Shown one piece after another: positions 26,546 to 37,700 of a stretch of DNA of 64,000 bases. Made by a program: the position numbers and the translations under genes. The stretch is from contig CAJEXI010000015.1 in NCBI GenBank assembly GCA_903994455.1, positions 1 to 64,000 of the forward strand, in the 5' to 3' direction. This stretch comes from an uncultured Chlorobiaceae bacterium (GTDB lineage Bacteria; Bacteroidota; Chlorobiia; Chlorobiales; Chlorobiaceae). The notes beneath the pieces are model-generated. The model saw only the letters and a program-made list of their open reading frames with translations, did no database searches and had not been told where the DNA came from. The first letter of the stretch is position 1; every line of letters begins with the position of its first letter.

Positions 26546-28516
26546 TCAGAGAGCCATCATTTCAGCAAAAATCTGTTTTTCGGTAAAGCCTGCCAGGTCG
26601 ATACTGTTTGATCGACAGAAGGTGACACAAGTGCCGCACCCCTGACACAAGCCGGGATTGACAGATGCCACCCGTTTGATGATTCGTCCAGAACGGTCGA
26701 GAATATCTTTTTGTTCGATGGCGTTGTAAGGACAGGCGAGAACGCAGCCCCAGCAACCGGCACAGGTCGCTTCGTTGGCAGAGGCAACGACCGGTTCCCG
26801 TTCCAGTGTTTCTTTGCTGAAAAGAGCAAGGACCTTGCTTGCCGATGCGGATGCCTGCGCAATTGAGTCTGGAATATCTTTCGGAGACTGGCAAGCACCG
26901 GCAAGAAAAATTCCTGCCGAAGATGATTCGACAGGCCTGAGCTTGAGATGGGCCTCATTGTAGTAGCCGTAATCATCGTAGGCAATGCCGATGGTTTTGG
27001 CAAACTCCTTTGCATTTGGCTGCGGTACCATCGCGGTAGCCAGAACGACCATGTCGGCGGGTATGGTAACGGGTCTGCCGAGAAGCGTATCAACACCCCG
27101 CACCATCAGTTTGCCATTTTCCAGCCATACCTTGCTGACCCGGCCCCGAATGTACGAGGCCTCATCTTCCTCAATAGTTCTTCGGGTAAATTCATCATAC
27201 CCTTTGCCAGCGGCCCGGATATCCATATAAAAAACATGCGACTTTCCATGATGAACCTTATGGGCGTAAAGCATGGCATGTTTTGCAGTGTACATGCAGC
27301 ATATTTTGGAGCAGTAACGCACACCTTTTGACGGGTCGCGCGATCCGGCACATTGAATAAACACCACAGTTTCCGGCTCTTTGCCATCTGAGGGGCGAAG
27401 AATCTTTCCGGATGTCGGGCCGCTTGCTGTAGCGAGGCGCTCAAATTGCAGACCAGTGATGACATCAGGATATTTGCCATAGCCATACTCTCCGTAGCCT
27501 GCAGTATTCTGTATCTGAAATCCTGTGGCAACAACAATAGCACCGATTTCAAGGTCAATGAATTCGTCCTGCATATCAAAGTTGATGGCATTGATCTGAC
27601 AGGACCTCATGCACGTTTTGCATTTGCCGTTTTTGAAGTAAATGCAGCTTGCCTTGTCGATGACTGGTATATTTGGTACAGACTGGGCAAAGGGAGTATA
27701 AATGGCGGTTCTTTTACCCAGGCCGCAGTCAAATTCACTCGATATTTTTTTGACAGGACATTTCACGATACAATCGCCACAGCCAGTGCAGACATCTTTG
27801 TTGACGTAACGCGCTTTCATCCGAACTTTCACCTTGAAATTGCCGATGAAGCCATCAACACGTTCAACTTCAGCATAGGTGAGCAGGCGGATCTTGGGGT
27901 GTTGAGCTACTTCGACCATTCGAGGAGTTAAAATACACTGTGAGCAGTCGAGTGTCGGGAATGTTTCCGATAACTGCGACATGTGGCCACCAAGCGAGGG
28001 TTCACGCTCGACAAGAACAACTTCCTGACCGGCATTGGCAATATCGAGCGCCGCCTGTATACCGGCAACGCCTCCTCCAATGACCAGTGCCCGGCGTGTT
28101 ACAGGAACCTCAATAGGCTGAAGTTTGTTGTTCCGTTTAACTTTTTCAATCATCGAACGAGTGATGTCCACGGCTTTTTCGGTAGCCATATCCTTGTCGC
28201 TATGCACCCATGAACATTGTTCGCGAATATTTGCTATTTCACAGAGATAGGGGTTCAGACCTGCCTCTGCGCAGACCTTGCGAAAGGTAGCTTCATGCAT
28301 TCTCGGGGAGCATGCGGCTATAATGACACCGGTAAGGTTATTGTCGCGAATGGCTTTTTTGACACTTTCCTGACCAGGCTCTGAGCAAAAATATTTGTAT
28401 TCAACAGAAACCGCAACTCCAGGGTGTTCTCCTATAGCCGCTGCCAGTTTGGTACAATCAACTTTTGAAGCAATATTTTCACCACAATGACATATAAAAA
28501 CTCCAATCTTTGCCAT
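26546..28516 (-). CDS. hdrA: Heterodisulfide reductase subunit A (flavin bifurcation core)
   Basis: 656 aa, full length. The N-terminal segment FICHCGENIASKVDC and ACSPRMHEATF are typical HdrA features. The Rossmann motif ALVIGGGVAGIQAALDIANAGQEVVLVE binds FAD; CSQCILTPRMVEVA follows. Cysteine clusters for 4Fe-4S include CTGCGDCIVKCPVKK, CKTCMRSCQINA, and two at the C-terminus, CAGCWGCVLACPYNA and CQGCGTCVTFCRSNS. HdrA is where electrons are bifurcated between ferredoxin and the HdrB disulfide site. It belongs to the flx-hdr operon. Confidence 0.95.
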   Translation of the reverse strand: MAKIGVFICHCGENIASKVDCTKLAAAIGEHPGVAVSVEYKYFCSEPGQESVKKAIRDNNLTGVIIAACSPRMHEATFRKVCAEAGLNPYLCEIANIREQCSWVHSDKDMATEKAVDITRSMIEKVKRNNKLQPIEVPVTRRALVIGGGVAGIQAALDIANAGQEVVLVEREPSLGGHMSQLSETFPTLDCSQCILTPRMVEVAQHPKIRLLTYAEVERVDGFIGNFKVKVRMKARYVNKDVCTGCGDCIVKCPVKKISSEFDCGLGKRTAIYTPFAQSVPNIPVIDKASCIYFKNGKCKTCMRSCQINAINFDMQDEFIDLEIGAIVVATGFQIQNTAGYGEYGYGKYPDVITGLQFERLATASGPTSGKILRPSDGKEPETVVFIQCAGSRDPSKGVRYCSKICCMYTAKHAMLYAHKVHHGKSHVFYMDIRAAGKGYDEFTRRTIEEDEASYIRGRVSKVWLENGKLMVRGVDTLLGRPVTIPADMVVLATAMVPQPNAKEFAKTIGIAYDDYGYYNEAHLKLRPVESSSAGIFLAGACQSPKDIPDSIAQASASASKVLALFSKETLEREPVVASANEATCAGCWGCVLACPYNAIEQKDILDRSGRIIKRVASVNPGLCQGCGTCVTFCRSNSIDLAGFTEKQIFAEMMAL

Positions 28517-28612
28517 AATTTCAATCTTTTAGTATAAAACTGCTGACGGGGAACAGCTCACTGAAGGAGCCTGAAACAATGCGTCTTGTCCTTTCAAATC
28601 ATTGATCGTAGT

Positions 28613-30121
28613 CTAAAGTTTCGAGATAAAGTCAAGTGCAGGAACAAAATGCTCTCCCACAGCGACTTCAGACGGTTTGGCACCACAGGCAATGGCGACA
28701 AGCTCCGAAATATAGTAAACAGGCATCTCTTTAATGTCGCCGAACCGTTTTCTCATGCTGCCCTGACGCATGTCAAGGTTTGCCTGGCAAAGGGGACAGG
28801 CGACCACAAATGCACCAGCTCCGTTGTCGGAAGCATTTTTTGCAATAGAGTGTGTAAGCTCCTCAACAAGCGGCTGCTGCGCAAGTGTCAGGCCTGCTCC
28901 GCAACATTCAATCTTGAATGCCCAGTCAACAGGTGTGGCTCCAAGGGCGCTCATGATTGCTTCCATTTTGAGCGGGTTTTCAGGATCGTCAAAACCCATA
29001 TCTTCCATCGGGCGAACCAGAAGGCAGCCATAATAACAGGCAAGGGCAAGTCCGGTGAGAGGGTTTGTCACCCTTTTTTTGATCTCTTCCAGATCCATTG
29101 CCTCAAGAAGTTGGGTCACACCAATAAAATCAGCCGTACAGGTTGGCTTTATACCGGTAATCGAAAGGACTTCCTCGCGAAGTTCATGCGAAGCCATCAG
29201 TGTTTTTTTTGTGGTGACCTGGCGGTTCTGGCAAGCGGCGCAGGGTGTCAGAACCACGGTCAATCCCTGTGCATCAGCAAGAGCCTGATTCCTTGCGGGC
29301 AAAAGTACCGCCAGTTTGTGATTGGTGGCATGTGCTGAACTGGCCCCACAACAGTTCCAGTCCTCAATTTCCTTAAGTTTCAGACCGAGAAGGGAACACA
29401 TTTTTTTGACTGAAATATCATATTCTCGTGCCGTACCGCTCAGTGAACATCCCGGATAGTATCCGATGGTCATACCCGGCTTGATTGCATGAGAGGTTTT
29501 TGGGATAAAATCTTTTTTTGTCGGACGGCGTTTTGGTGCCGACAGGTGAGAGTGATGTTCGGCAGTCGCAAAAATTTTTTCAATCTGATCTTTCCCTTTT
29601 ACGCCACCTTTTCCCGTCAGGGCGTGTAATGGGTTGATCTTTCCGCTCATGATCATTTTCCTGCCTGATTCTGAATCCTGAAGATAGGTTCTTGTGCGAA
29701 GCTTATAGCTGCTGACCATTGCAAGTTCTTGCAGACGGCCATGTTTGCGGACGTTATTGAGAAATGAGACATGAAAAGCCGTTACCAGTTTCATGGCTCT
29801 GCTTTCCGATACCAGGCCTTTTTCGAGAGCCAGTGACCTGAGTGAGTCCATGGTTGCGGCGATATCCATGTTCTGGGGACATCGTGCAGTGCAGGTCATA
29901 CAGCCGACACAAAACCACAGAGCCTCGCTTTTGAGAGCCTCCTCTATATAACCAGCCTGTAGGAGACGCATGATCCTTGCGGGGGGGCTGTCCATGAATG
30001 CGCCAGAGGGGCAGCCAGCCGTACATTTGCCACACTGGTAGCAGCAGTTGTAATCATTGCCGGTGGATTCCTCAAGCCGATGCTTGAGAGTATCAGTTAC
30101 TGTCATTTGGATTTTTGACAC
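28613..30121 (-). CDS. hdrCB: Fused HdrC-HdrB heterodisulfide reductase subunit
   Basis: 502 aa, cytoplasmic. Residues 1 to about 190 are HdrC: CCYQCGKCTAGCPSG (Cys26-37) and CVGCMTCTARCPQNMD bind two 4Fe-4S clusters. From about residue 215 follows HdrB with two CCG modules: YYPGCSLSG, WNCCGASSAH, TPCAACQNR, then CYYGCLLVRP, ECCGAGLTL, CPLCQANLD. These bind the noncubane clusters where the disulfide substrate is reduced. HdrC and HdrB are separate in many complexes; here they are one reading frame. The gene heads the six-gene flx-hdr operon, and the natural disulfide in bacteria is thought to be DsrC or a similar protein. Confidence 0.93.
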   Translation of the reverse strand: MSKIQMTVTDTLKHRLEESTGNDYNCCYQCGKCTAGCPSGAFMDSPPARIMRLLQAGYIEEALKSEALWFCVGCMTCTARCPQNMDIAATMDSLRSLALEKGLVSESRAMKLVTAFHVSFLNNVRKHGRLQELAMVSSYKLRTRTYLQDSESGRKMIMSGKINPLHALTGKGGVKGKDQIEKIFATAEHHSHLSAPKRRPTKKDFIPKTSHAIKPGMTIGYYPGCSLSGTAREYDISVKKMCSLLGLKLKEIEDWNCCGASSAHATNHKLAVLLPARNQALADAQGLTVVLTPCAACQNRQVTTKKTLMASHELREEVLSITGIKPTCTADFIGVTQLLEAMDLEEIKKRVTNPLTGLALACYYGCLLVRPMEDMGFDDPENPLKMEAIMSALGATPVDWAFKIECCGAGLTLAQQPLVEELTHSIAKNASDNGAGAFVVACPLCQANLDMRQGSMRKRFGDIKEMPVYYISELVAIACGAKPSEVAVGEHFVPALDFISKL

Positions 30122-30541
30122 GTGGTATATGCTTTTACTTGGAGCGGGAAGTGCAAATATGTTAATTAAAAAAATGTTAATGTCATAATCAATGAGGCCT
30201 TATTCTCTTCTCCAATGTAGAGCAGCCATACAACGGTACATGGCACCATACTACCCTGGAAGAAGTAGTATAACGCATTTATTTGAAATATTTTATTGAA
30301 TACCTTCTACATTGACTTTTTTAGACTGACAATAAGCAACACTCTTTATGATTAAACCGTTCACAGCAATGATTGTTCATGTGTCTGTATAAAATTTCAG
30401 GACGATTCCGTTTTCTTCATCATAAGGTAGAGGGAATGATCGGGAAAATATGGGGAAGGTCATTGATATGATGCTCTTTTTTCTTATGATGCAGGCTGTT
30501 TTCTTTTTCTTTTATAATGAATTATTTTCTGGTTCCGGGTT
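30122..30541. promoter_or_regulatory. Divergent promoter region between hdrCB and the aminotransferase
   Basis: 420 AT-rich bases with no gene. It must contain the promoter of the flx-hdr operon and that of the aminotransferase. A small inverted repeat, ATACTAC (30248-30254) and GTAGTAT (30265-30271), could be an operator or hairpin. I could not identify any known binding site. Confidence 0.4.
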
Positions 30542-31744
30542 ATGTTCGATGAAATAGAGTTTGACAAGATCAAGCGCCTTCCAAAGTATGTTTTTGCTGC
30601 GGTTAATGAGCTCAAAATGGCTGAGCGGCGTGCTGGTGAGGATGTTATCGATTTTTCAATGGGTAATCCTGACGGACCGACACCCCAGCATATTGTTGAT
30701 AAACTGATCGAAAGTATCAATAAACCCCGAACCCACGGCTATTCAGTCTCAAAGGGAATTTACAAGCTGCGTGGGGCGGTTGGAACATGGTACAAGCGCA
30801 AGTATAATGTTGATCTTGACCTTGATCGCGAGGTCGTTGCAACGATGGGCTCAAAAGAGGGGTATGTTCACCTTGTTCAGGCAATAACCAACCCTGGAGA
30901 TCTTGCCATGGTGCCAGATCCCTGTTATCCCATTCATTCCCAGGCATTCATTCTTGCAGGAGGTAATGTTCATCGTCTGAAGCTTGAAATGAACGACGAT
31001 TTTACGCTTGACGAGGAGGGCTTTTTCAGAAATATTGAAAAAGCATTGCGAGAATCTTCGCCAAAACCAAAATATCTGGTGGTAAATTTCCCAAACAATC
31101 CCACAACAGCTACGGTTGAACTCCCGTTTTATGAAAAACTGGTCGATATCGCCCGTCAGGAGCGATTCTATATTATCAGTGATATTGCTTATGCCGAAAT
31201 AACCTTTGACGGCTATGTTACCCCTTCAATCCTGCAGGTTCCCGGAGCAAAGGATGTTGCTGTTGAGAGTTATACGCTGTCGAAAACCTATAACATGGCA
31301 GGCTGGCGCGTCGGGTTTATGGTTGGCAATGCCAAGCTGATTGGCGCACTCGAAAAGATCAAGAGCTGGCTTGATTATGGCACATTCACCCCTATTCAGG
31401 TTGCTTCAACCATTGCGCTGACGGAAGATCAGAGCTGTGTGCAGGAGATTTGCGAGGTCTATCGCAAAAGGCGCGACGTTATGGTCAAGAGCTTTGCCAA
31501 TGCGGGCTGGCCGGTGGTCACACCAAGGGCGAGCATGTTTGTGTGGGCTCAAATTCCTGAACAGTTCCGTCACCTCGGCAGTCTTGAGTTCAGCAAAAAG
31601 CTGTTGAGCGAGGCAAAGGTGGCCGTCAGTCCCGGTATCGGGTTTGGCGCTTACGGTGACGACTATGTTCGTGTTGCCATGATCGAGAATGAGGAGCGTA
31701 TCCGGCAGGCAGCAAGGAATATCAAGCGTTTTTTACGGGAGTAG
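30542..31744 (+). CDS. Class I/II aminotransferase, AlaC-like
   Basis: 400 aa. Fold-type I PLP enzyme with FSMGNPDGPTPQHIVD near the N-terminus, YLVVNFPNNPTTATVELPF in the middle, and the PLP lysine in ESYTLSKTYNMAGWRVGF. The sequence pattern fits the AlaC/LL-diaminopimelate-aminotransferase-like group that makes alanine or related amino acids from 2-oxoacids. In green sulfur bacteria it would draw on pyruvate or oxaloacetate made by the reverse TCA cycle. The exact substrate cannot be read from the sequence. It is divergent from the flx-hdr operon. Confidence 0.88.
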   Translation: MFDEIEFDKIKRLPKYVFAAVNELKMAERRAGEDVIDFSMGNPDGPTPQHIVDKLIESINKPRTHGYSVSKGIYKLRGAVGTWYKRKYNVDLDLDREVVATMGSKEGYVHLVQAITNPGDLAMVPDPCYPIHSQAFILAGGNVHRLKLEMNDDFTLDEEGFFRNIEKALRESSPKPKYLVVNFPNNPTTATVELPFYEKLVDIARQERFYIISDIAYAEITFDGYVTPSILQVPGAKDVAVESYTLSKTYNMAGWRVGFMVGNAKLIGALEKIKSWLDYGTFTPIQVASTIALTEDQSCVQEICEVYRKRRDVMVKSFANAGWPVVTPRASMFVWAQIPEQFRHLGSLEFSKKLLSEAKVAVSPGIGFGAYGDDYVRVAMIENEERIRQAARNIKRFLRE

Positions 31745-31773
31745 GCAAGCATTCTTAAACGGAGTATATCATC

Positions 31774-34700
31774 ATGACACCTGAAGATGTTTTATACAGT
31801 GTAGCAGAAACAGAACCAAATAATTTGCCGGGTAATGCAACAGCGTTGTTGCTTGTTCCTGCATTGCAGGGCAGTAGTCAACTTCTGGGGTATGGTAGTG
31901 GCACACAGGAATTGGCAACCCCATATACAAACTGGAGTGATCCTGATTACTGGCGCATTGAGCTGTTGGCCGGTGATTTGGTATCGGTCAGTGTGAACAC
32001 ACCCGACAGCACGCTTGATGCGTACGTTGAATTGCGTAATGATGTCGATAGCTCGGTAGTATTCAGTTTCGATGAAGGTCCAGACCAGGATTCGTTTATC
32101 AGCCGTTATGAAGTATCTGCAACTGGTTTGTACTATGTTGTTGTCGGGAAGGGTTACTTGAGTGGCGGAGGTTCCTACGAGTTACAGGTAGATGTTGCCC
32201 GTGGCATTGATCAGGAGAGTGATGCATATTACAGCAACGGGAGTATCAGCGGTGCCAACATGCTGACTCTTGTCAAGGATGGTACTCATCAGCACTCGGC
32301 GGTGGCAGGTACCATCATGTTGCCAGAGAACTGGTTTGACCGGGATGTCTACGGGTTGGGTCGGTTGAACAGTGGCAATCTTGTTGAGCTGAGTACCACG
32401 CTTCCTTCGACAAGTACGCTTGTCGCAAAAGTAACGCTTCTGGCTGCGGATGGCAGTGTGGTTGCTGATGGTGATGGCAACAGCGCCGATGGTCACTTCA
32501 GCGCCACCCTGACCGTTGATGGTGAGTACTATGCCCAGGTCGATGCAGGCGAATGGCGCTACAACGGACACACCTATATGCTGAGCAGTGACGGGATGAA
32601 CTGGAGTGCCGCGAAAGCTTATGCGGAGAGTCTTGGCGGTCATCTGGTGGATATTAACGATGCAGGGGAGCAGCAGTGGGTTGCTGAAAACTTTGCCTGG
32701 GTGAACCCCTGGATAGCTCAGAATGATGCGGCAGATACCGGGCTTTGGAGTGGTGTGACGGCCTCCCCCGGGGCTTATACCAACTGGGGCCCTGGTCAAC
32801 CGTTCACCTCGAATGGAGAGAATTACGGGTACATGGCACCGGATGGCCTGTGGTATGCCGGTCGCGATAACTGGGGCTACCGTGCGCTGATAGAGCTTGA
32901 GACGAGTGGCACGATGACGAAAGGAGCTGGATCGGAAGCTCGTTACATTCTGGATGTTGCTGTCACCGATATGGTTGCGCCACGTGTTGAGAGTGTGAGT
33001 TTGCCCGTGAATAACAGTACGGTAGCATTGATTGGCGCTTCAATAACGGTAACATTGAGCGAAAAGCTTGATCCGGTGACGATTGTGGCCGGTGATGTTA
33101 AAGTATGGGAGCGTGATGGCCACTTCTATACGCTGACCGATGGTACGATGAGCTGGCAGGCTGCAGAGGCTGCGGCGACAGTGATGGGCGGTCATCTTGT
33201 GAGTATCCATGATGCTTCGGAGCAGACATGGTTACTGGCGATGCTGGATGGACGGTTCGGCCCGGTATGGACAGGGATGACCGATCAGGCGGAAGAGGGA
33301 GTTTGGACCTTACCTGATGGTACGGCGATTGGTTATAGCAACTGGGCATCAGGGGAACCATACGGGCAGGATACAAACTGCGATTACGCCTCCATGCAGG
33401 CGAATGGTCAGTGGAGCGCCAATCCAGGGAGTATGAGCCTTCGCGGCTTGATAGAGTTTACCGATGCGGACAGTGATGATGATGGTTTGCCAGACAAGCT
33501 TGACCCCTATTCACTGGAGAGCGGCAATGCGTGGGATTTGCGGGAGGCCGGTTCAGATGCTCTGTTTGATACGGCAGATGATGTGATTCATCGTCTGTGG
33601 TTTGATGCTGGTTATAGCGCAGGCTTGATAGTCAAGCTGCTGATAGAGGATGGCACACCGGGAGCCGGGAGTTACCGCTTTACGGCAAACATGAGACTGA
33701 CGGATATTGTTGGAAACGAGCTCGATGGCGATAGTAATGGTACTGGCGGTGATGCTTTTCAGCGCTTCTTTACCATTGCACCGCCAGCGGGGGTGAGTAT
33801 TGAAGGCGGTCGAAATAACCTGTTGCAAACAGCAACGAGCCTTGCGCTGCATGAAGAGCTGGCTGTCGGTGGTTTGCTTCTTGGTCATGGGACAGGTAAT
33901 CAGGATCCTGCGATTCTCTACAGCTACTTGAGTGATCCTGATTACTGGCGCATTGAGCTGTTGGCCGGTGATTTGGTATCGGTGAGTGTGAACACTCCCG
34001 ACAGTGCTCTTGATGTGTACGTCGAATTGCGCAATGACACCGATAGCCAGGTAGCGCACAGCAATGATGAAGGTCAAGGCTCAGATTCGTTTATCAGCCG
34101 TTATGAGGTCATTGCCAGTGGTTCGTACTATGTTCTTGTCGGGAAGGATTACTCCAGCGGCGGAGGCAGCTATGATCTGCAGGTAGATGTTGCTCGTAGC
34201 ATTGATCAGGAGAGTGATGCAAACTACAGCAACGGGAAGATCAGCAGCGCCAATAGTCTGACTCTAGTCAAGGATGGTATTACTCATCAACACTCGACGG
34301 TGGCTGGCATCATCATGTTGCCAGAGTACGGGTTTGACCAGGATGTGTACGCGTTGGGTCGATTGAACAGTGGCAATCTTGTGGAACTGAGTACCACGCT
34401 TCCTTCGACAAGTACGCTTGTTGCAAAAGTAACGCTGCTGGCCCCGGATGGCAGTGTGGTTGCTGATGGCAATAGCGCTGATGGTCACTTCAGCGCCACC
34501 CTGGCCAGTGATGGTGAGTACTATGCGCAGGTCGAGGCGGGCGAATGGCGCTACAACGGACACACCTACATACTGAGCAGTGACGGGATGAACTGGAGTG
34601 CAGCGAAAGCTTATGCGGAGAGTCTTGGCGGTCATCTGGTGGATATTAACGATGCAGGGGAGCAGCAGTGGGTTGCTGAAAACTTTGCCTGGGTGAACCC

Positions 34701-37700
34701 CTGGATAGCTCAGAATGATGCGGCAGATACCGGGCTTTGGAGTGGTGTGACGGCCTCCCCCGGGGCTTATACCAACTGGGGCCCTGGTCAACCGTTCACC
34801 TCGAATGGAGAGAATTACGGGTACATGGCACCGGATGGCCTGTGGTATGCCGGTCGCGATAACTGGGGCTACCGTGCGCTGATAGAGCTTGAGACGAGTG
34901 GCACGATGACGAAAGGAGCTGGATCGGAAGCTCGTTACATTCTGGATGTTGCTGTCACCGATATGGTTGCGCCACGTGTTGAGAGTGTGAGTTTGCCCGT
35001 GAATAACAGTACGGTAGCATTGATTGGCGCTTCAATAACGGTAACATTGAGCGAAAAGCTTGATCCGGTGACGATTGTGGCCGGTGATGTTAAAGTATGG
35101 GAGCGTGATGGCCACTTCTATACGCTGACCGATGGTACGATGAGCTGGCAGGCTGCAGAGGCTGCGGCGACAGTGATGGGCGGTCATCTTGTGAGTATCC
35201 ATGATGCTTCGGAGCAGACATGGTTACTGGCGATGCTGGATGGACGGTTCGGCCCGGTATGGACAGGGATGACCGATCAGGCGGAAGAGGGAGTTTGGAC
35301 CTTACCTGATGGTACGGCGATTGGTTATAGCAACTGGGCATCAGGGGAACCATACGGGCAGGATACAAACTGCGATTACGCCTCCATGCAGGCGAATGGT
35401 CAGTGGAGCGCCAATCCAGGGAGTATGAGCCTTCGCGGCTTGATAGAGTTTACCGATGCGGACAGTGATGATGATGGTTTGCCAGACAAGCTTGACCCCT
35501 ATTCACTGGAGAGCGGCAATGCGTGGGATTTGCGGGAGGCCGGTTCAGATGCTCTGTTTGATACGGCAGATGATGTGATTCATCGTCTGTGGTTTGATGC
35601 TGGTTATAGCGCAGGCTTGATAGTCAAGCTGCTGATAGAGGATGGCACACCGGGAGCCGGGAGTTACCGCTTTACGGCAAACATGAGACTGACGGATATT
35701 GTTGGAAACGAGCTCGATGGCGATAGTAATGGTACTGGCGGTGATGCTTTTCAGCACTTCTTTACCATTGCACCGCCAGCGGGGGTGAGTATTGAAGGCG
35801 GTCGAAATAACCTGTTGCAAACTGCAACAAGCCTTGCGCTGCATGAAGAGCTGGCTGTCGGTGGTTTGCTTCTTGGTCATGGGACTGGTAATCAGGATCC
35901 TGCGATACTCTACAGCTACTTGAGTGATCCTGATTACTGGCGCATTGAGCTGTTGGCCGGTGATTTGGTATCGGTGAGTGTGAACACCGACAGTTCTCTT
36001 GATGTGTACGTGGAATTGCGCAATGGTGCCGATAGCCAGGTAGCGTACAGCGATGATGAAGGTCAAGGCTCAGATTCGTTTATCAGCCGTTATGAGGTAA
36101 CAGCAAGTGGTTCGTACTATGTTCTTGTCGGGAAGGGTTTCTACAGCGGCGGAGGCAGCTATGATCTTCAGGTAGATGTAGCTCGCGGGATTGATCAGGA
36201 GAGTGATGCAAACTACAGCAACGGGAGTATCAGTAGCGCCAACATCCTGACACTTGTCAAGGATGGCACCCATCAACGTTCGACGGTGGCTGGCACCATC
36301 ATGTTGCCAGACCAAGGGTTTGACCAGGATGTGTACGGGTTGGGTCGATTGAACAGTGGCAATCTTGTTGAGCTGAGTACCGCGCTTCCTTCGACAAGTA
36401 CGCTTGTCGCAAAAGTAACGCTTTTGGCTGCGGATGGCAGTGTGGTTGCTGATGGTGATGGCAACAGCGTCGATGGTCACTTCAACGCCACCATGACCGT
36501 AGATGGTGAGTACTATGCCCGGGTTGAGGCAGGTGAGTGGCGCTACAACGGACACACTTATATGCTGAGCAGTGACGGGATGAACTGGAGTGCCGCGAAA
36601 GCTTATGCGGAGAGTCTTGGCGGTCATCTGGTGGATATTAACGATGCAGCGGAGCAGCAATGGGTCGCAGAAAACTTTGCCTGGGTGAACCCCTGGATAG
36701 CTCAGAATGATGCGGCAGATACCGGGGACTGGAGCGGTGTGGCGGCCTCCCCGGGGGCATATACCAACTGGGGCCCTGGTCAGCCATCCACTTATTATGA
36801 TTACAATTACGGATACATGGCACCCGATGGCCTGTGGTATTCCGGTTGCGATAACTGGGGCTACCGTGCGCTGATAGAGCTTGAGAGGAGTGGAACGATG
36901 ACGAACGGAGCTGCCTCTGCGGCCAAGTACATTCTTGATGTTGCTGTCATCGATTTGGTTGCTGATCAGCCAACCGTTCTTGCTTTCATGCCCGATGATG
37001 GCGCCACCGCCATTGCCGTGAACAGCTCTATCACACTCTCCTTCAGCGAAGCGATCCAGCGGGGCATTGGCACGATTGCCATTCATGCCGATTCACCAGA
37101 TGGCGATATTTTTGAAAGCTATAATGCCGCCAGCAGCACGAAGGTGTCCATTGATGGTACAACGCTCACCATCAATCCAACAGCAGAATTGCAGCATGGC
37201 ACACACTACTTTGTAAGCCTTGATTCCGGCAGCATTGAAGATATGGCGGGTAACGATTTTGCAGGTCTACACAACTATGATTTTACAACCGAAGCATCCC
37301 TGCCGGATTTCCACGACCTGTATGGCACCATGACCTTCTGGAAAAATGGTGTGGCCCTTAGCGATGTCGGGACAACTGTTGCCTCGGTGCCGATGGAAAC
37401 GGGCTCGGAGCATGTTGAGTTCCGCAACCTCCAGCAGCAGGCTGATGGCAGTTACGCTGTTGAACTGTGGGAAACTTCTGCACAAACGGATATTCATGGC
37501 TTGCAACTGGAGCTTTTGGTGCCGGGAGGCGCAACGGCAACATGGCAGCAAAGTGCCGCTCTGCCGCAGAGCTGGACAGGAGTGGTCAATAACAATATTG
37601 CCGGACATGTGGTGCTGGCTGGTATGGGTCTTGACTCGCTTGCTGCCGGTTCTCTGCAGCTTGGTATGCTGCGGTTCAGTGCGCCAACGAATCCGGACAA

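Noticed and set aside
31936-35922. Repeats considered as a CRISPR array or insertion-sequence copies
   Set aside because: Units are 2 kb, in frame and protein-coding; there are no short direct repeats with spacers and no transposase.
36070-37086. A 338-codon minus-strand frame, with similar antisense frames at 32182-32799, 33553-34077, 34264-34791 and 35545-36066
   Set aside because: They repeat only because the giant sense gene repeats; no domain or start signal was seen.
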